A stretch of 64,000 nt of DNA from Macrocystis pyrifera (taxonomy: Eukaryota > Sar > Phaeophyceae > Laminariales > Laminariaceae), in the NCBI GenBank assembly GCA_031763025.1, contig JASSKH010000028.1, positions 5,622,075 to 5,686,074 of the forward strand. Reading direction: 5' to 3'. Both the position numbers and the translations under genes were made by a program. This document shows, one piece after another, positions 28,701 to 39,439 of this stretch; position 1 is the first letter of the stretch; each line of letters begins with the position of its first letter. A model generated the notes under the pieces. That model was not told where the DNA came from and searched no databases. It saw only the letters and a program-made list of their open reading frames with translations.

Positions 28701-31390
28701 GACACACCGCCTTCTCCGGCCGAACTACAACTTGTAAAATTCGGTAAAAATGGAATATAGACGAGACGTTTTACGCAGCTTGCAACGTTGAGTATCAACT
28801 ATTTAATCAGTCGAACTCACAGCTGACGTACTCCAAAATTTATATTCGGTAATTCGGTAAAAATGGGATATAGACGAGACGTATCACGCAGCTTGCAAAG
28901 TTGAGTATCAACTATTTAATCAGTCGAACTGACAGCTGACGTATTTCAAAATTTATAAAAAACTAAAACGGACGGAAAGTCCCGCGATTTTCGATACTGC
29001 TGTACCTTCTTGCCCTCTGTCGAATCCAGGGTTCTATAGGTCGTACCATTGGACTTCTTAGTGGCATTGCCATGGTACCACCCATGGCATATCATGGCAT
29101 CCCCACGGCATCCCATGGCGTGGCATAGGATTGCATGGCACATCGTGGGGGGTGCCCGGCATGCCATGGGTGGTACCATGGCAACCCCCGCGGCAACCGC
29201 CACGGCACTCCATTGCAGTCCCACGGCATGTCATTGCAACCCCCACGGCACCTCAATATCCACGGCACCTAGGTTAGGGTTAGGGTTAGGGGCATCTCGC
29301 GAAAAAGGCAGGGTTCTACACTATTTGACCTTGTCGTGGGCATGCCGTGGCATTGCCATGGTACCGCACATGGCATCCCATGGTGTGGGATATGATTCCA
29401 AGGCACGCCGTGGGGGATACATGACATGCCATGAGTAGTACCATGGCAACCCCCACGGCTACCACCACGGCACTCCATGGCAACCTCACGGCATGTCATG
29501 GTAACCCTCACGGCACCCCAATGTCCACGGCACCTAGGTTAGGGTTAGGGCCCCACGGTATATGTCGTGGAGGTCCGAGGGAGGTTCCGTGGTATGCCGT
29601 GGAAGATTCCGTGGAAGGTTTTGCCGCAGGTAGTGCCACGGCATGCCACGGCAGACCTGCCGTTGGACACTGCTGCCGCCGGCACACTCGCTCGGGATCG
29701 GTACGTCCTGCTGTTGTGGCATCCGCGACAAAGCCTTGTGTTTGGTAACATGTCGGCCGTCTCCTGTTTCCGACAAGAGTCTACTGCTGTAGGTAAAATA
29801 CAAAATACCTCTGATGTTTGTACAGCAGAGCCTGCCACACGAGGGTAGCTCACCGCCTACCAGGTATTCGAGAACATGGTTGACGCGTTGACACACACTA
29901 CTGGTGTGTACGAGGTGCGAGACGAATTACAGCAGTAGTTCTACTGCTGTAACTCTAGCACTACGAAACCCTAAGCCAATCAGACCAATCCTAAACCCTG
30001 AACCCACAGCAGTGTGATGCTGTAAGCCAATCAGACCAAATCTCGAAGTAGCTCTGTCTACAGCAGTACCACCGAACTCAAATATCTGGCACGCCTGTTC
30101 GAGTCAGTGATGTATTGAGTCTACTGCTGCTGTACTTCTGCTGTACCAGAAGGATAACTGGTGCTGGCATGTACCTGGTACCGCTGTACACAGCATCATA
30201 GTACAGGTTCGCACGAGTAGTATTCGAAAACAGAGTCATCAGCTCGCACTGCTTTGCTCTTTGTTGACCTTCACACGTACAGCAGCAGGCTCACTCCTAC
30301 TGCTGTAGTTTCAGTCTGGTCTGTTTGCTGATGACCGCGCTGCGATAAATGATGGATGGAGTGCGGATTCATCTCGACAAGACTTGGCGAGAAAAAAAGC
30401 AACAAACCAGCAACCAGCTCATCCTCTTCTCGTGCACCCACCTGCAGCCTCTGGGGGCTTTCTGGGTTGAGCAGGTCCCTGATCTCTTCCTGGTAGATTT
30501 CGAGGTAAGACACCCGCATCAGAAACACGCGGTTTTGCGACTCTCCCATGAGGTTGAACAGATCGCGCGCGGCCATCTGCACGATGCCTGGAGTCTTGGT
30601 GTTCTCTCCGTCCCCCTGCATGGTGAACGTCTTGCCCGAGGAAGTCTGCCCGTACGCGAAGATGGTGCCGTTCATGCCGCGAACCACGGAGTGCACGATC
30701 TCCTGCGCGACGCCCTCGTAGACCTCTTGGGTGGAGCTGTCCTCGTCGAAGATGCGGTCGTACGTGAAGAACGTGTTGCCCTTGCCGACCGGAAGCGGGT
30801 TGCCGTCGGGTGAGGTCTGCTTGTTGTTCGTTTTTAACGGAAAAAGGCATCAACAAGTATACACCGAAGTTGTTTGTTGCGGTGTGCGGAGCGCGATCGG
30901 AGCGGGGGGGCGACGGGTTAGCATCGTGTGTAGCGGTGGCATTGCAGCGTAGCAGAAGCGTAGGTGCTTGCGAGGAAACGCGCGGTATCACGTCGTTACG
31001 CGGTTGGGCGACCAGTCGAGAAGTCAAAGTTACATTATTTGCATCGGCCGTTGGTGAAACAATAAAGTCCAACTGTCTGTCAGTCAAGGCTACTATAATA
31101 TCAATAATAGTCGAGTATCAGGTTACAGATTATTCACTTTGCAACGTTGCTCGGTCGAGCCAGCGAGACATTTGACAAGCAGATGTTACCTGAGTGACAG
31201 AGTTGTGGGTAGGAACGCATCGCCAAATCCTGCCTTGCTTTCCCGCGTTCTCCCTGTCGTTCAGGGGTCTCAGCCGAATGGCGACCGTCGTGCATTTCTC
31301 CTCTCCGGCACCGTCCTCCGACACACGCCGTGCGTTCTCGGATGACCCCTCCGCGCGCCGGGCAGGTGGTGCATACGCACTTCGAGGCAT
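10021..31390 (-). CDS. Giant CENP-E-like kinesin (kinesin-7 family)
   Basis: Plus-end microtubule motor with an N-terminal motor and enormous coiled coil; family members tether kinetochores to spindle microtubules. Exons (genomic, - strand): 31390-31190, 30816-30442, 25502-24140, 23435-23109, 22104-18286, 17285-16734, 16203-15892, 15158-14766, 14391-14041, 13812-12892, 12081-11953, 10200-10021 (stop). All 11 introns are phase 0 and the total is about 2974 residues. Motor: VAIRLRPLN near residue 37, P-loop GQTSSGKT at 123-130, switch I NSRSSRSH near 235, switch II DLAGSES near 279, then YRDSKLTRILQPSLSGNA and FAARAKEIK. The neck with VNEVLDD supports kinesin-7. Exon 5 (1273 codons) contains about 19 repeats of 36 residues. 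The last two exons, ending in a short basic then polar tail, are placed by frame and splice sites only. Frames break in exon 3 at 25412-25415 and 24494-24500; one extra G/C fixes each. Intron 2 (4.9 kb) is full of repeats. Confidence 0.93.
10437..10720 (+). repeat. Poly-G-linked dispersed repeat, long copy A
   Basis: It starts with a G-rich tract (10437-10455), then a CATGCATGGCCGTAGTCG core, CACCGATAAGTCAGACATTG, CAAGCGCGAAGCGCCGTGAG, and a tail ending near GTGTGGCCAC. About 250 bp is shared with 11130-11392. It lies in the last kinesin intron. Confidence 0.85.
10725..10860 (+). repeat. G48 tract plus poly-G-linked repeat copy B
   Basis: Forty-eight G (10725-10772) are followed at once by the CATGCATGGCCGAAGTCGAA core and CCGGGACGGAGGCA. 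The copy is shorter than copy A, which it abuts, and it ends seven bases before a MITE. Confidence 0.85.
10868..10971. mobile_element. 105-bp TA-flanked MITE, copy 2 (kinesin intron 11)
   Basis: Ends are TTATGGGGGTCCATAGTTAA and the complementary TTAACTATGGACCCCCGTAA, flanked by TA (10866-10867, 10972-10973). The interior is the reverse complement of copy 1, so it is inserted in the other orientation. Confidence 0.88.
11130..11392 (+). repeat. Poly-G-linked dispersed repeat, long copy C
   Basis: This is the full-length relative of copy A from GTGCATGGCCGTAGTCGTAT through CAAGCGCGAAGCGCCGTGAG to GTGTGGCCAC. It has no G tract directly upstream, so the tract is not obligatory. Confidence 0.8.
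15299..15380. mobile_element. Hairpin element, copy 1 (kinesin intron 7)
   Basis: Imperfect inverted arms face each other around a loop of about 30 bp: GGACTACGGTCCCGGTTTGG on the left and GTCCCCAAAGCAGGACTGCG on the right. The same arms occur at 27318-27393. It is non-coding and probably a tiny MITE. Confidence 0.65.
18755..20770 (-). repeat. Tandem 36-residue coiled-coil repeats of the kinesin
   Basis: About 19 successive 108-bp units encode variants of AASEREAADAARIAEVEGQM followed by KEAVESLEARL. Two units near the upstream end are shortened or merged. A period of 36 is not a heptad multiple. It could be parsed as two heptads plus two hendecads, giving a nearly straight coiled coil; that parsing is inference. 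Confidence 0.9.
19021..20100 (-). repeat. 540-bp near-identical in-frame tandem duplication
   Basis: Positions 19021-19560 and 19561-20100 match almost base for base (for example 19141-19320 equals 19681-19860 except one base). 540 bp is five 108-bp units, so five coiled-coil repeats were duplicated recently in frame. Confidence 0.92.
22149..22290 (+). repeat. Poly-G-linked repeat fragments (kinesin intron 4)
   Basis: A G tract near 22157-22168 leads into a CATGCACGGCCGTTGTCGTA core. A second partial core with GTGCATGGTCGTAGTAGAG and a G7 run follows at 22275-22300. Confidence 0.7.
25780..26405 (-). repeat. About 600-bp dispersed repeat, copy 1 (kinesin intron 2)
   Basis: Its reverse complement matches 39440-40060 along most of its length. 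Shared islands include GACAAGG.TGCTGTTTGCTGG, CTGTGGTATACCATCCCGTA and GGCAGTATGATAC. I find no coding potential and no clear terminal repeats, so the class is unknown. Confidence 0.8.
27006..27110. mobile_element. 105-bp TA-flanked MITE, copy 3 (kinesin intron 2)
   Basis: It begins TTACGGGGGACCATAGTAAA and ends with TTAACTATGGTCCCCCGTAA, with TA at 27004-27005 and 27111-27112. It shares the AT-rich centre with the other copies. Confidence 0.9.
27318..27393. mobile_element. Hairpin element, copy 2 (kinesin intron 2)
   Basis: Arms AGTGCTGCAGTCCCGATTTT and AAACGGGACGGCAGTACT are inverted with a GTCCCC boundary on each side. A half copy (GTTTGTCCCCAAACGGCAAT) precedes it near 27232. It is related to 15299-15380. 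Confidence 0.7.
28727..28960 (+). repeat. Two tandem copies of an AT-rich repeat of about 110 bp
   Basis: Both units contain GGTAAAAATGG.ATATAGACGA, GCAGCTTGCAA.GTTGAGTA, TCAACTATTTAATCAGTCGA and ACAGCTGACGTA. A third copy lies at 50907-51028 inside the PGM-intron transposon, which shows the unit is mobile or was carried there. Confidence 0.85.
29050..29560. repeat. Duplicated CCATGG/CCACGGCA-rich block ending in TTAGGG repeats
   Basis: Two diverged copies (about 29065-29290 and 29355-29550) are built from CCATGG, GCATGCC and CCACGGCA words. Each ends CACGGCACCTAGGTTAGGGT. Three TTAGGG units follow the first copy and two the second. It lies in kinesin intron 2. Confidence 0.85.
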
Positions 31391-31668
31391 TTTATCTACT
31401 GCTCACGCCTCCCTCTATGTGTTTCCTTACCTGTCGCTACGCTGCCCCCTGGCCACGGGGTCACGGAGTCTGTGCTCCGCTCAACTCTTTCGTTATGAGT
31501 GCTGTGCGAATCCGTTGGTGATTTCCTGTTTCGCCGCGCAGGACGTACGTGAAAACCAATGAATGCCTGCCAACGAAAGTAAAAACCCTTTATTGTTTTT
31601 TCGTTCAGCGATGCAGGTGTACAACAATCGACGACCTAGAGGGAACCCTCCCTCTCGATCCAAGCAGT
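31391..31668. promoter_or_regulatory. Putative bidirectional promoter between kinesin and YL1
   Basis: The two start codons (31390 on -, 31669 on +) face away from each other over 278 bp. Both promoters and both 5' leaders must fit here unless an upstream non-coding exon exists. I see no TATA box that I would trust. Confidence 0.5.
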
Positions 31669-34600
31669 ATGTCGCTAGCGGCAGACAGACGAAGAAAAGC
31701 CAAGGCTCTCGAAGAGGCCGGCGCTGCGCTCTCTGTCAAGCTGCACGCTCGATCCACTCGTGGTCAGCGCATCAGCGAGCTGCAGGGCGAAGACGCCGAA
31801 GCGGACGAGACGTTTTGGGGACAAGGAGCGTGGCAGGAGGAGGAAGATGGGGACTCCGAATTCAGTTCGGAGGAAGGTTCGTTGTGTGCTCCGGCCGTGC
31901 GAACCGCTCTCGTAAGCCTAAGCACATGATAGCTCTGCTATGTGGCGACACGTGTCTCATGTTTGTGGAGACGTACCGGTTCTCTGATTTTCGGCCTGAT
32001 GGTATTCTTCTCGGTCGGGTACGTGTAAAACGCCGAGCAATTATCGGCTACCGGCCACCCTACCTCTCTCCCCTCTCTCTGCTCTGATTCCCGATGTTCC
32101 TCGACGGTGGTGATGCTCTTGTCGGTGCCGCCCACAGAGGAGCCTGATAAGTTCGACAAGGATTTCAACGATAGCGAGAGCGAGGAAGATGACAACGACC
32201 TAGAGGAGACGGCCCTGCGGAAGAAAGAACGAGCGGTGAAGGTACGAAATAAAGATCATGTGAAACGCTGTTTTTTTAGCTCCCTCTGTAATACACTCTT
32301 GGGTATAATTACAACAGAGTACGTACATGTACCTGATTATAGGCAGTAGTGATCGTGCCGCAATCTTGAGGCGAGTGACCCCCCCCCCCAGGATTCCCGA
32401 TGTCACGTACCAGGTACCTGGTATCTCACAAGGTCATGGCATCGTTGCGAGGGCACCGTCCTCCTGGAACAAGTGTGCACCCCACGCGTTGGTCAGCGAG
32501 CGAGATGGGTGATACGATATATCCTTCCGAATTAATCTCCGGAGGAATCTCGCCAGCCTGCGTTCGTTACGCGCTGCATCGCGTTTATACCTAGAGCAGT
32601 ACGCATGTATAATACGCATACCCGCCGTACGTACTCATGCTTCTGCGAATGAGCCTACCAGGTATTAATAATCGCGTCGTACGTCGCACGTTCGTCGCAC
32701 CGGGTGCGTCGTCCGTAGAGCTTTGAGTCGAGCGGGCGGTGGCGCGCTTGCTACATCGAGCACAACAATAGCAACAGCAGCGGTAGTATTGGTGATGACA
32801 CGCAAGACTATGTGGGAAAAAAATGGAGTACGTACGAGTACAGCAGTACCTGGTATATATAGTCTATGATATTAGTTTTGTACGGGTAAACTTCGCCATC
32901 GGCATGGGTCATCCGGTCTGGTGGCGTCCGACACCGGTACCGGTGTGTTGTCCGCCTTCAAGGGCAAGTGGAGCCAAAGGCTACCTCCTCTTTACGTGCA
33001 AAGAGCGTTTTTTTTTTGTTGTTGTCTCGGTCCGTTGACACTCTCCTGGTATTGCTCACCACGATCGGTTTTAGGCGAGGCGAACCCCACAACATAGCTA
33101 CTATTATTAATAGCAACCCTCAGCCCATGGCGCCATGAGAAACGCCGAACAACAGCAGTAGCACAGCAGTACCAGGTAGTCTGTACTCCAAGCAGTCTTC
33201 GCTGATACTCGCTCAATAAACCTCGCCGGTCTGGTTCTTCGTTTGTTCTCGCGTTTTTTTCTCGTACCCCCTCGATTCAACAGCGCAAGCGGCCCGCGGG
33301 GGGCGTCTACAAAGAGCCTAAGCGCTTCGTTCCGGCCAAGAGGAAGGCCACCGCGCCGGCGGGTGGTTCGTCCCACCCGGAGTATGGCGCAGGGGGCAAC
33401 GCGGGGGGGGGGGGGGGGGGGGCTCAGGTGGTGCCCCTCGCGTGCACGGCGCGCCGATCAGTAGGAGCGTGCGAGCTAGCACGAAGAACAAGGTGAGGAA
33501 CCCTAGCATCGGCTGCGCCATCATCGTTTAAGTATCAAATACAAGGTACCTGGTGTACGATGTTTGTTATTTTGATTCGAAAGCGTTCGAGTCCGTGGTT
33601 TATGATTGACTTGTTTATGTAGTGGGCGCACTATGTACTTCCTTCGAACGCCTTCGCTTTTTTCACTCATTTTGTTATCTGGTACTTGGTGCGAGCGTTT
33701 TCGCTGCAGATTTGAGAGGACCCTCAGAGCTTCTGAGTGCGGCGCTCAGCTGGAGCGGTGTACCACCGGCTGATGCTGTGGTAGACAGTTCGTACCTCGC
33801 AATGCGACCGGGATATTTTTTCTCGTCGCACGAAGATGGTTGTTGGTTGTACCGGTGAAAGATTGGTGGTCCATAGCACCCGAGACCGTCGATGTTGTAT
33901 ACGTATAGATGCAATTTACGAGGCACGTAGGACTCAAGGTGTCCAGCAGTTGCTGCCTTGTGTCCAATCCTCCTGTAGTGTTTTCGACTTGACCCAGCTG
34001 GGACTAAATGGTGGATAGTCTACACTAACTCCTCATTACACCAACCATCTCCATTCCGAGAAGATCCCAGGCGGTTCGGGCTAAGGCTTGGGTTGGAATG
34101 TTGACGTGAAGTATTATGAAAAAAACATATTTCAACCCCTCTGGTTGAATCTGGGCCAAGGCCTATACAGCCCTCGCATATATGTATGATATGCAGGCAT
34201 TCGGACATGGGGCGGCGCAAGGTAAAATCCGATGACGTTTTGGGCAGCTGAAAAAAACGGGAAGCCCGCCAGGCGTGAAATTCTCCAGCGCTGTTCGCGG
34301 GTCTCGTCATACCTCACGGGTCAGGTCGGGTCGGGTCGGGTCAGCTGACCCGACCTGATCCGTGATTTTTTTTCAGACGTCTGGACCTGACCCGACCGGA
34401 CCCGCGAGAGCTTGGAAACCTCTTGACCCGACCCGACCCGATCCGTGAAATTTAAAAACCTCCTGACCCGACCCGACCCGACCCACGAGATTTGAAAACC
34501 TGACCCGACCCGGCCCGACCCGTGAGTTTTGAAAACCTCTTTATCCGACCCGCCCAGGATTGAAAACCTCCTGACCCGACCCGACCCGATCCGACCCGCC

Positions 34601-37600
34601 AGATTCCGACTGACCACTTCTCTCGACCAACGAGATCGATCCGCGGATCCGGCCCGTGAGTCAACAAATTCAAAACAAATACATCTTTACTTTTTAACCC
34701 TGCGGTAATATCTGGTCTGTGGTATTGATGGATGCAGATATGCGGTATATAGAGTGGCGGTGTCTTAATACCCGAAGATGATACCAAAGGATTACTATTG
34801 AGCAATGGTGCGAGAGAAGCCTTGGTCATCAAGAGGGAATCTTTTGAAGTGTCGGATCCTCGGGCCGAATGCGCGGGTCCGGGTCAGCAGGAAACAACCT
34901 GTGGGTCACGCTGGTCCAATCCGCAAGTGACCCGATTCTCGTTCTCACGGGTCATGACCTGACCCGACCCGTGAGCTTTTCATCACCTCTTGGCCCGATC
35001 TGACCCGACCCGTGAATTTTGACAACTTCTTGAAACGACCCGATCCCACCCGACCCGACCCAACCCAACCCGTGAGGTTCGAAAAATTATTGACCCGACC
35101 TGACCTGACTCGGCCCGCGAGATTTGAAAACCTTTTAACCCGACCCGACCCGATCCGACCCGTCAGATTTGGAATACCTCCTCACCCGACGGGTCGAGTT
35201 AAGACCCGCGAACAGCCCTGAATTTTTCAAGTATATACACCAAAAAAACGAAAGGCATATCAACCAGCGAAAAGAAATACGACGCATATATGTCTAAATG
35301 TTCAGTTTGTTGCCTCTTCGCCCCCTGTCTTAGCGCGTTGTCTGCTTCGCGGTCGCCCGCTTCCACAGCGAGGCTATACACGCAACATACATCACAATTG
35401 CGACCTTTCTTTCAATGGTTGGCCGTTGACCCTCTCGCGACCGAAACGTTTGGCGTGCTGTTGCTTGGCTGTTTTAACAGACGGAGAAGAGCTTAGAGGT
35501 GCGGGAGGGTGAGGCGAAGGCGCGCGAGGCGCAGCTGAAACGGTCCGTGCCGCAGCCCAAGACGCCCAAGGGCCAGTTCACTCAGAAGCAGCTTTTGTTA
35601 GAGGCCATCCAAACAGAGGTGAGCAGCGGCAAGTATTTCCCACGTTCTCGCGCACCGCACAGATCATGATATACAGATAGATCATGTAAGTCATTTTGTC
35701 CGCCCGTCATGGGATGTTGTCCAGGATCTGTATCTGAACGGATCCACCTCGAGGAAACACGTGTTATATTCATCATGCAGGTCATACGAGTCCCACCCTG
35801 CAACATTATATATAATCATGTAGATCGTATAGATTAAGGATATGTCTGCCCGGCAAGATGTAGATCATGAATGGGCATCCGACGTGTCCGATGAGTGCTA
35901 TACACGTTTGTTTCCTGGCGCCTCCGTTGCCGGCTGCCGTGTGCAGCGCTTTGTAGAAGCTGTGGCGTTTTTTTGTCGTTGGGCGTATAGTAGGCCAGCG
36001 CTGGAGGACCCCCCCCCCCCCCTCCTGCGCTGCGGCAGAAACCGACGCGTAATTATTGTTGGCGTGCGAAGTCCTCACCTCACCATATGCCACGAGGGCA
36101 CTACCGTACTTTTACGGGGGGGCATAGTAAATAGCACCTACGGTACACACAAAAACCTATGTATTTATCTATTTTTACTAACAATATTTGGTCCTATTTA
36201 CTATGGTCCCCCGTACTAGTGAAGGGGTCATTTTGTTTTTTTTTTTCTTGTTCTATAAGTGTAAGATGCAACGACCGCCTTCTGATTAAAGTCGTACGCT
36301 CACGCCCATGAATTACCCGATAGGCTACGTAGGCATGTAACCGATGAAATGGTAAACCACGAAATGAGTGTGTAAATGTGTTTGGGTGGTTCCTAGGGCT
36401 GGGCACTGGCTGACTCAAGTCAGTAGCGAATATATTCTCGTCAAAATCAATCAGTTTGCTCGATTGGAGCAGTAAACTTTCTCCCGTTTCTCCTCCCGAA
36501 AGGTAGTTGGTGGTTTTCCGCAGTAAAGTATGGCGTGTTTCTTGGGCATACGTACGACAAAAAGTACCCACGAATATGCTGGCCAGGTCATTCAAGAGAT
36601 TACTCGTGCCAGTTGATTACTGATGCCGGTACCTACTGATCCAGTGCCCAGCCCTAGTAGTATCTCCTTTGAGGCGCAACGTCTGTCGTAAACGTCTAGA
36701 CCCATGAGTACCCTCTCTATCGTGGAATGGCACCCTTCTGTTTTTGTTGTCGGACAGAAGCGTCGTAGTTTTGATGTCGGCAGCAGCATTAGATAGCTTT
36801 GCCGCACCGCGTCTATTTGTGGTTCGATGTCCACCGGCCGTCTCTCCTGTGCCTTGCGCGCCACTACTATTAATAGCAACCGCTGTTGGCATATTCTAGT
36901 CCGATAATACGATTCGAACAGATCCTCTTAGAATACATGTGTTGACGGTCATTGGCTCAATTTACACCGCGTTTATTTATGTGTCGTATAAACCAGTATA
37001 TCAGATACTCACGAGTTGTGGTCCTCGGTTTGATAACGACCTCAGTTCTTCTCCTTCTCCTTGACTCGCGATGTTCTTCGTCCGGCCCTTCCAGCAAGAA
37101 AATATGCGGTGGATTCTCAAGCAGCAACGCCTCGAAGACGAGGCCAAGGAGGACGAGGGGCGCCCGAAACAGCACAAGGCTCTGGCCTCGCGCTACCACT
37201 CCCGCCGGGGGTATGTCGACACCATATTTTTCCCCGACGCCTACTACCTCCCTCCCGTCCTATGCCAGCTCCCCTTCACTGCCGACCCGAAGGCGGAGGG
37301 AGGAGGCGCGGGGAGCGGTCGGTCGGCCGATCGCCGGTGCAAGATAACGGACGCACCGGCATCGTACAAGGACCCTCTGACGGGCTATTACTACGCCGAT
37401 GCTGCGGCGTTCAAGGAGCTTCGAAAACGATACGGGGCATCCGCGCGACGGCTCGTCAAAGCGCAGAAGCAAGAGCAGGAGGCGAAGGAGGCGGCTAGCC
37501 GAGGGGGCGCCGCCGCGGGAGGGGCTGCGGCAACCGGTAGTCGGGTGGAGAGCGACGCGGTAGCGGCAGCGGTAGGGGTTGGGTCGGCGGCAGGGGCCGG

Positions 37601-38774
37601 GGCGGCGGGGGCGGGGGCGGGGGCGGCCACAGCTGGCGGGGCAGGCGGCGGCTCGTCGAAAGGGGCGGGTGCGACTCACCAAGCGGGAGGGCAGGGTTCC
37701 GGACAAGGCAAGAAGCATGGGTCTGCGAAAGAGACGGAGAAGAAAGGCAAGTCTTCTACGGGCAAGGGGAAGGGAAAGACGAAAGGTGCGGCCAAGGCGG
37801 CGGCGGCGGCGGCTGCAGCCGCGGCGGCAACGGCGGCAACGGCGGCCGCGGCGGCCGCGGCGGCTACGGTGGCCGCAGCGGCCACGGTCGCCGCGGCAGC
37901 CACGGCGGCAAGATGTGAAAGTTCCTCCCCAACCCCCGCCGCGGCAGCCACTGCCGCAATATCTGAAAGTTCCTCCCCGACCTCCGCCGCGGCAGCCACG
38001 GTGGAAATATCTGAAAGTACCTCCCCGAACCCCGCCGCGGCAACCACGGCGGCAAGATCTGAGCATTCCTCCCCGACCCCCGCGACTGGCGGTGGCGACG
38101 GTGCCGTAAAACCCCCGCGGCAGGAAAAGGCCAAGACTGGCGCAAAGCGTTCTCGAAAACAAGGTGCCGCGGCGAAGGGTGCAAGGCCGGCGAAGCGGCC
38201 TTTTTTTGCGCCTGCGCCAGCCGCTTCAGTGCCCGCAGACCCCACCGCGGCAGGGCACGAAGCCCAGTTAGTACCTCTCAAGGGGTATCCGACAGCGCAG
38301 CGAGTGGACGGTTCCGCAGATCAACGCGCCGTACCTTTTAGCGGTGGTATGGCTGTCAGCGCCTCCTACGCCACCACCGGTGGCCACCTCGCGCAGGTTA
38401 ACACAGCAGCACAACCAGCGTTGGTGGTTGCCGCGGCTGGTGGGGTCGATGGATCCGACCCGTCGCTCACCGCCTTCCTTGATGCCGCGCCGCCGGTCTC
38501 CATGGCCGCGCAAGCGCACCACGCTACGCCGATAGCGCTGGCTTCGACTAAAGCGCCCGTCGCGCCCCCCGGTGTATCAGGACCGGCGAGTCTAGCGCAA
38601 TCGGGGCCTTGGCACGAGCAGGCCATCGCGGAAGGCACACACGAGGGCTTGAACGGATGGGCACCCGACGCAAACTCCGCGGCGCAGATGTGCGTGGGTT
38701 GGCAGCAGCCGTCGCTGGTCGCTGCCGTTCCGGAACAGCCACCAGGACAGGGTAGAGCCGTGGAATATGGGTAG
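31669..38774 (+). CDS. VPS72: YL1/VPS72 subunit of the SWR1/SRCAP chromatin-remodelling complex
   Basis: YL1 proteins chaperone H2A.Z-H2B and hand it to the SWR1-type remodeller in the nucleus. Exons: 31669-31876, 32138-32241, 33284-33492, 35481-35618 and 37095-38774 (stop); phases 1, 0, 0, 0; about 779 residues. The N-terminal YL1 domain has ARSTRGQRISEL, an acidic stretch with FWGQGAWQEEEDGDSEF and DKDFNDSESEEDDNDLEE, then VYKEPKRFVPAKRKA. The middle has TQKQLLLEAIQTE followed by QENMRWILKQQRL. The C-terminal YL1_C motif is CKITDAPASYKDPLTGYYYA then AAAFKELRKRYGA. Beyond it lie about 440 residues of Ala/Gly/Lys/Ser-rich sequence absent from animal YL1, with four 20-residue repeats encoded at about 37900-38085. 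Exon 3 has a G20 tract (33403-33422) where one more G is needed to reach the donor in frame. The start is the first Met in the conserved frame; an upstream exon cannot be excluded. Confidence 0.9.
34286..35220. mobile_element. hAT-like non-autonomous element with GACCC arrays, copy 1 (YL1 intron 3)
   Basis: Terminal inverted repeats of 18 bp (CAG.GCTGTTCGCGGGTC, one mismatch) bound 935 bp. Flanking 8-mers AAATTCTC and AATTTTTC match at 6 of 8 positions, as for an old hAT target duplication. Inside are tandem units made of (GACCC)n plus GTGAGATTTGAAAACCTC, a palindrome around GGGTCAGCTGACCC near the left end, and a unique centre shared with 43202-44087. No transposase is present; its peptide-like open frames are translations of the array. 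Confidence 0.85.
36112..36216. mobile_element. 105-bp MITE, copy 4 (YL1 intron 4)
   Basis: Ends TTACGGGGGGGCATAGTAAA and TTTACTATGGTCCCCCGTAC show the same family with more decay. The left TA flank is mutated to TT. Confidence 0.82.
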
Positions 38775-39439
38775 AAACTCCGTCAGAGTATGGGCACACC
38801 CCCCGGTGGTCTGGCAATTTGTGGACTGGCTGGACCTCGTGGGCGCGTGCTTTGAAAAGTGCTCGTGTAGGAAGATTAAACCTCCTCGTGTGTGTTATTT
38901 TGCGGCGGGAGCGTGGAGCTTCTGGGCGCGGTGTGTTTTGTTACTACAAAGTAAATAAACAAGAGAGCTATGTGAGTGTCGTCCGGTGTAAGCCCGGATC
39001 GTGCTCGCGTGTGATTCTGTGCAAATCAGTAGTGTATGTGTCGTAATGATGCAGTTCGGTTTTTTCAAAGTGCGCAAGGTCGCTTGCCGGTAATGGGTAC
39101 CGTCTATATAGAGTTGTTCGGCTCGAAGCCGAATACCCCATGAGCCGTTTGATGCGCGGTTGACGCGCCGCGGTCGTTTTTTTTTTGCCATCGCGTGCCT
39201 CAGGTAGCGTTCGTTCCTGCTCGATGAAGCAGGATTTCGTCCGTATAATATACCTCACAACTTCAAGCGCAACATCAGATTTTCAGCCGATTCTGCCCCT
39301 ATTTCGCCCCTGACGCGGAATGTGTAGATTCGCGTCAGTTTCGATACACAAACCCCGCCGGTAACAAAATTTATCGACCATCCGGACAAAAGGTTGATGA
39401 GGATGATGATGATGATGATGTTCGCACATTAGCTCACTT

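Noticed and set aside
34321..34832. Gly/Arg/Ser-rich frames repeating RVGSG
   Set aside because: They are six-frame products of the GACCC minisatellite in the hAT-like elements.
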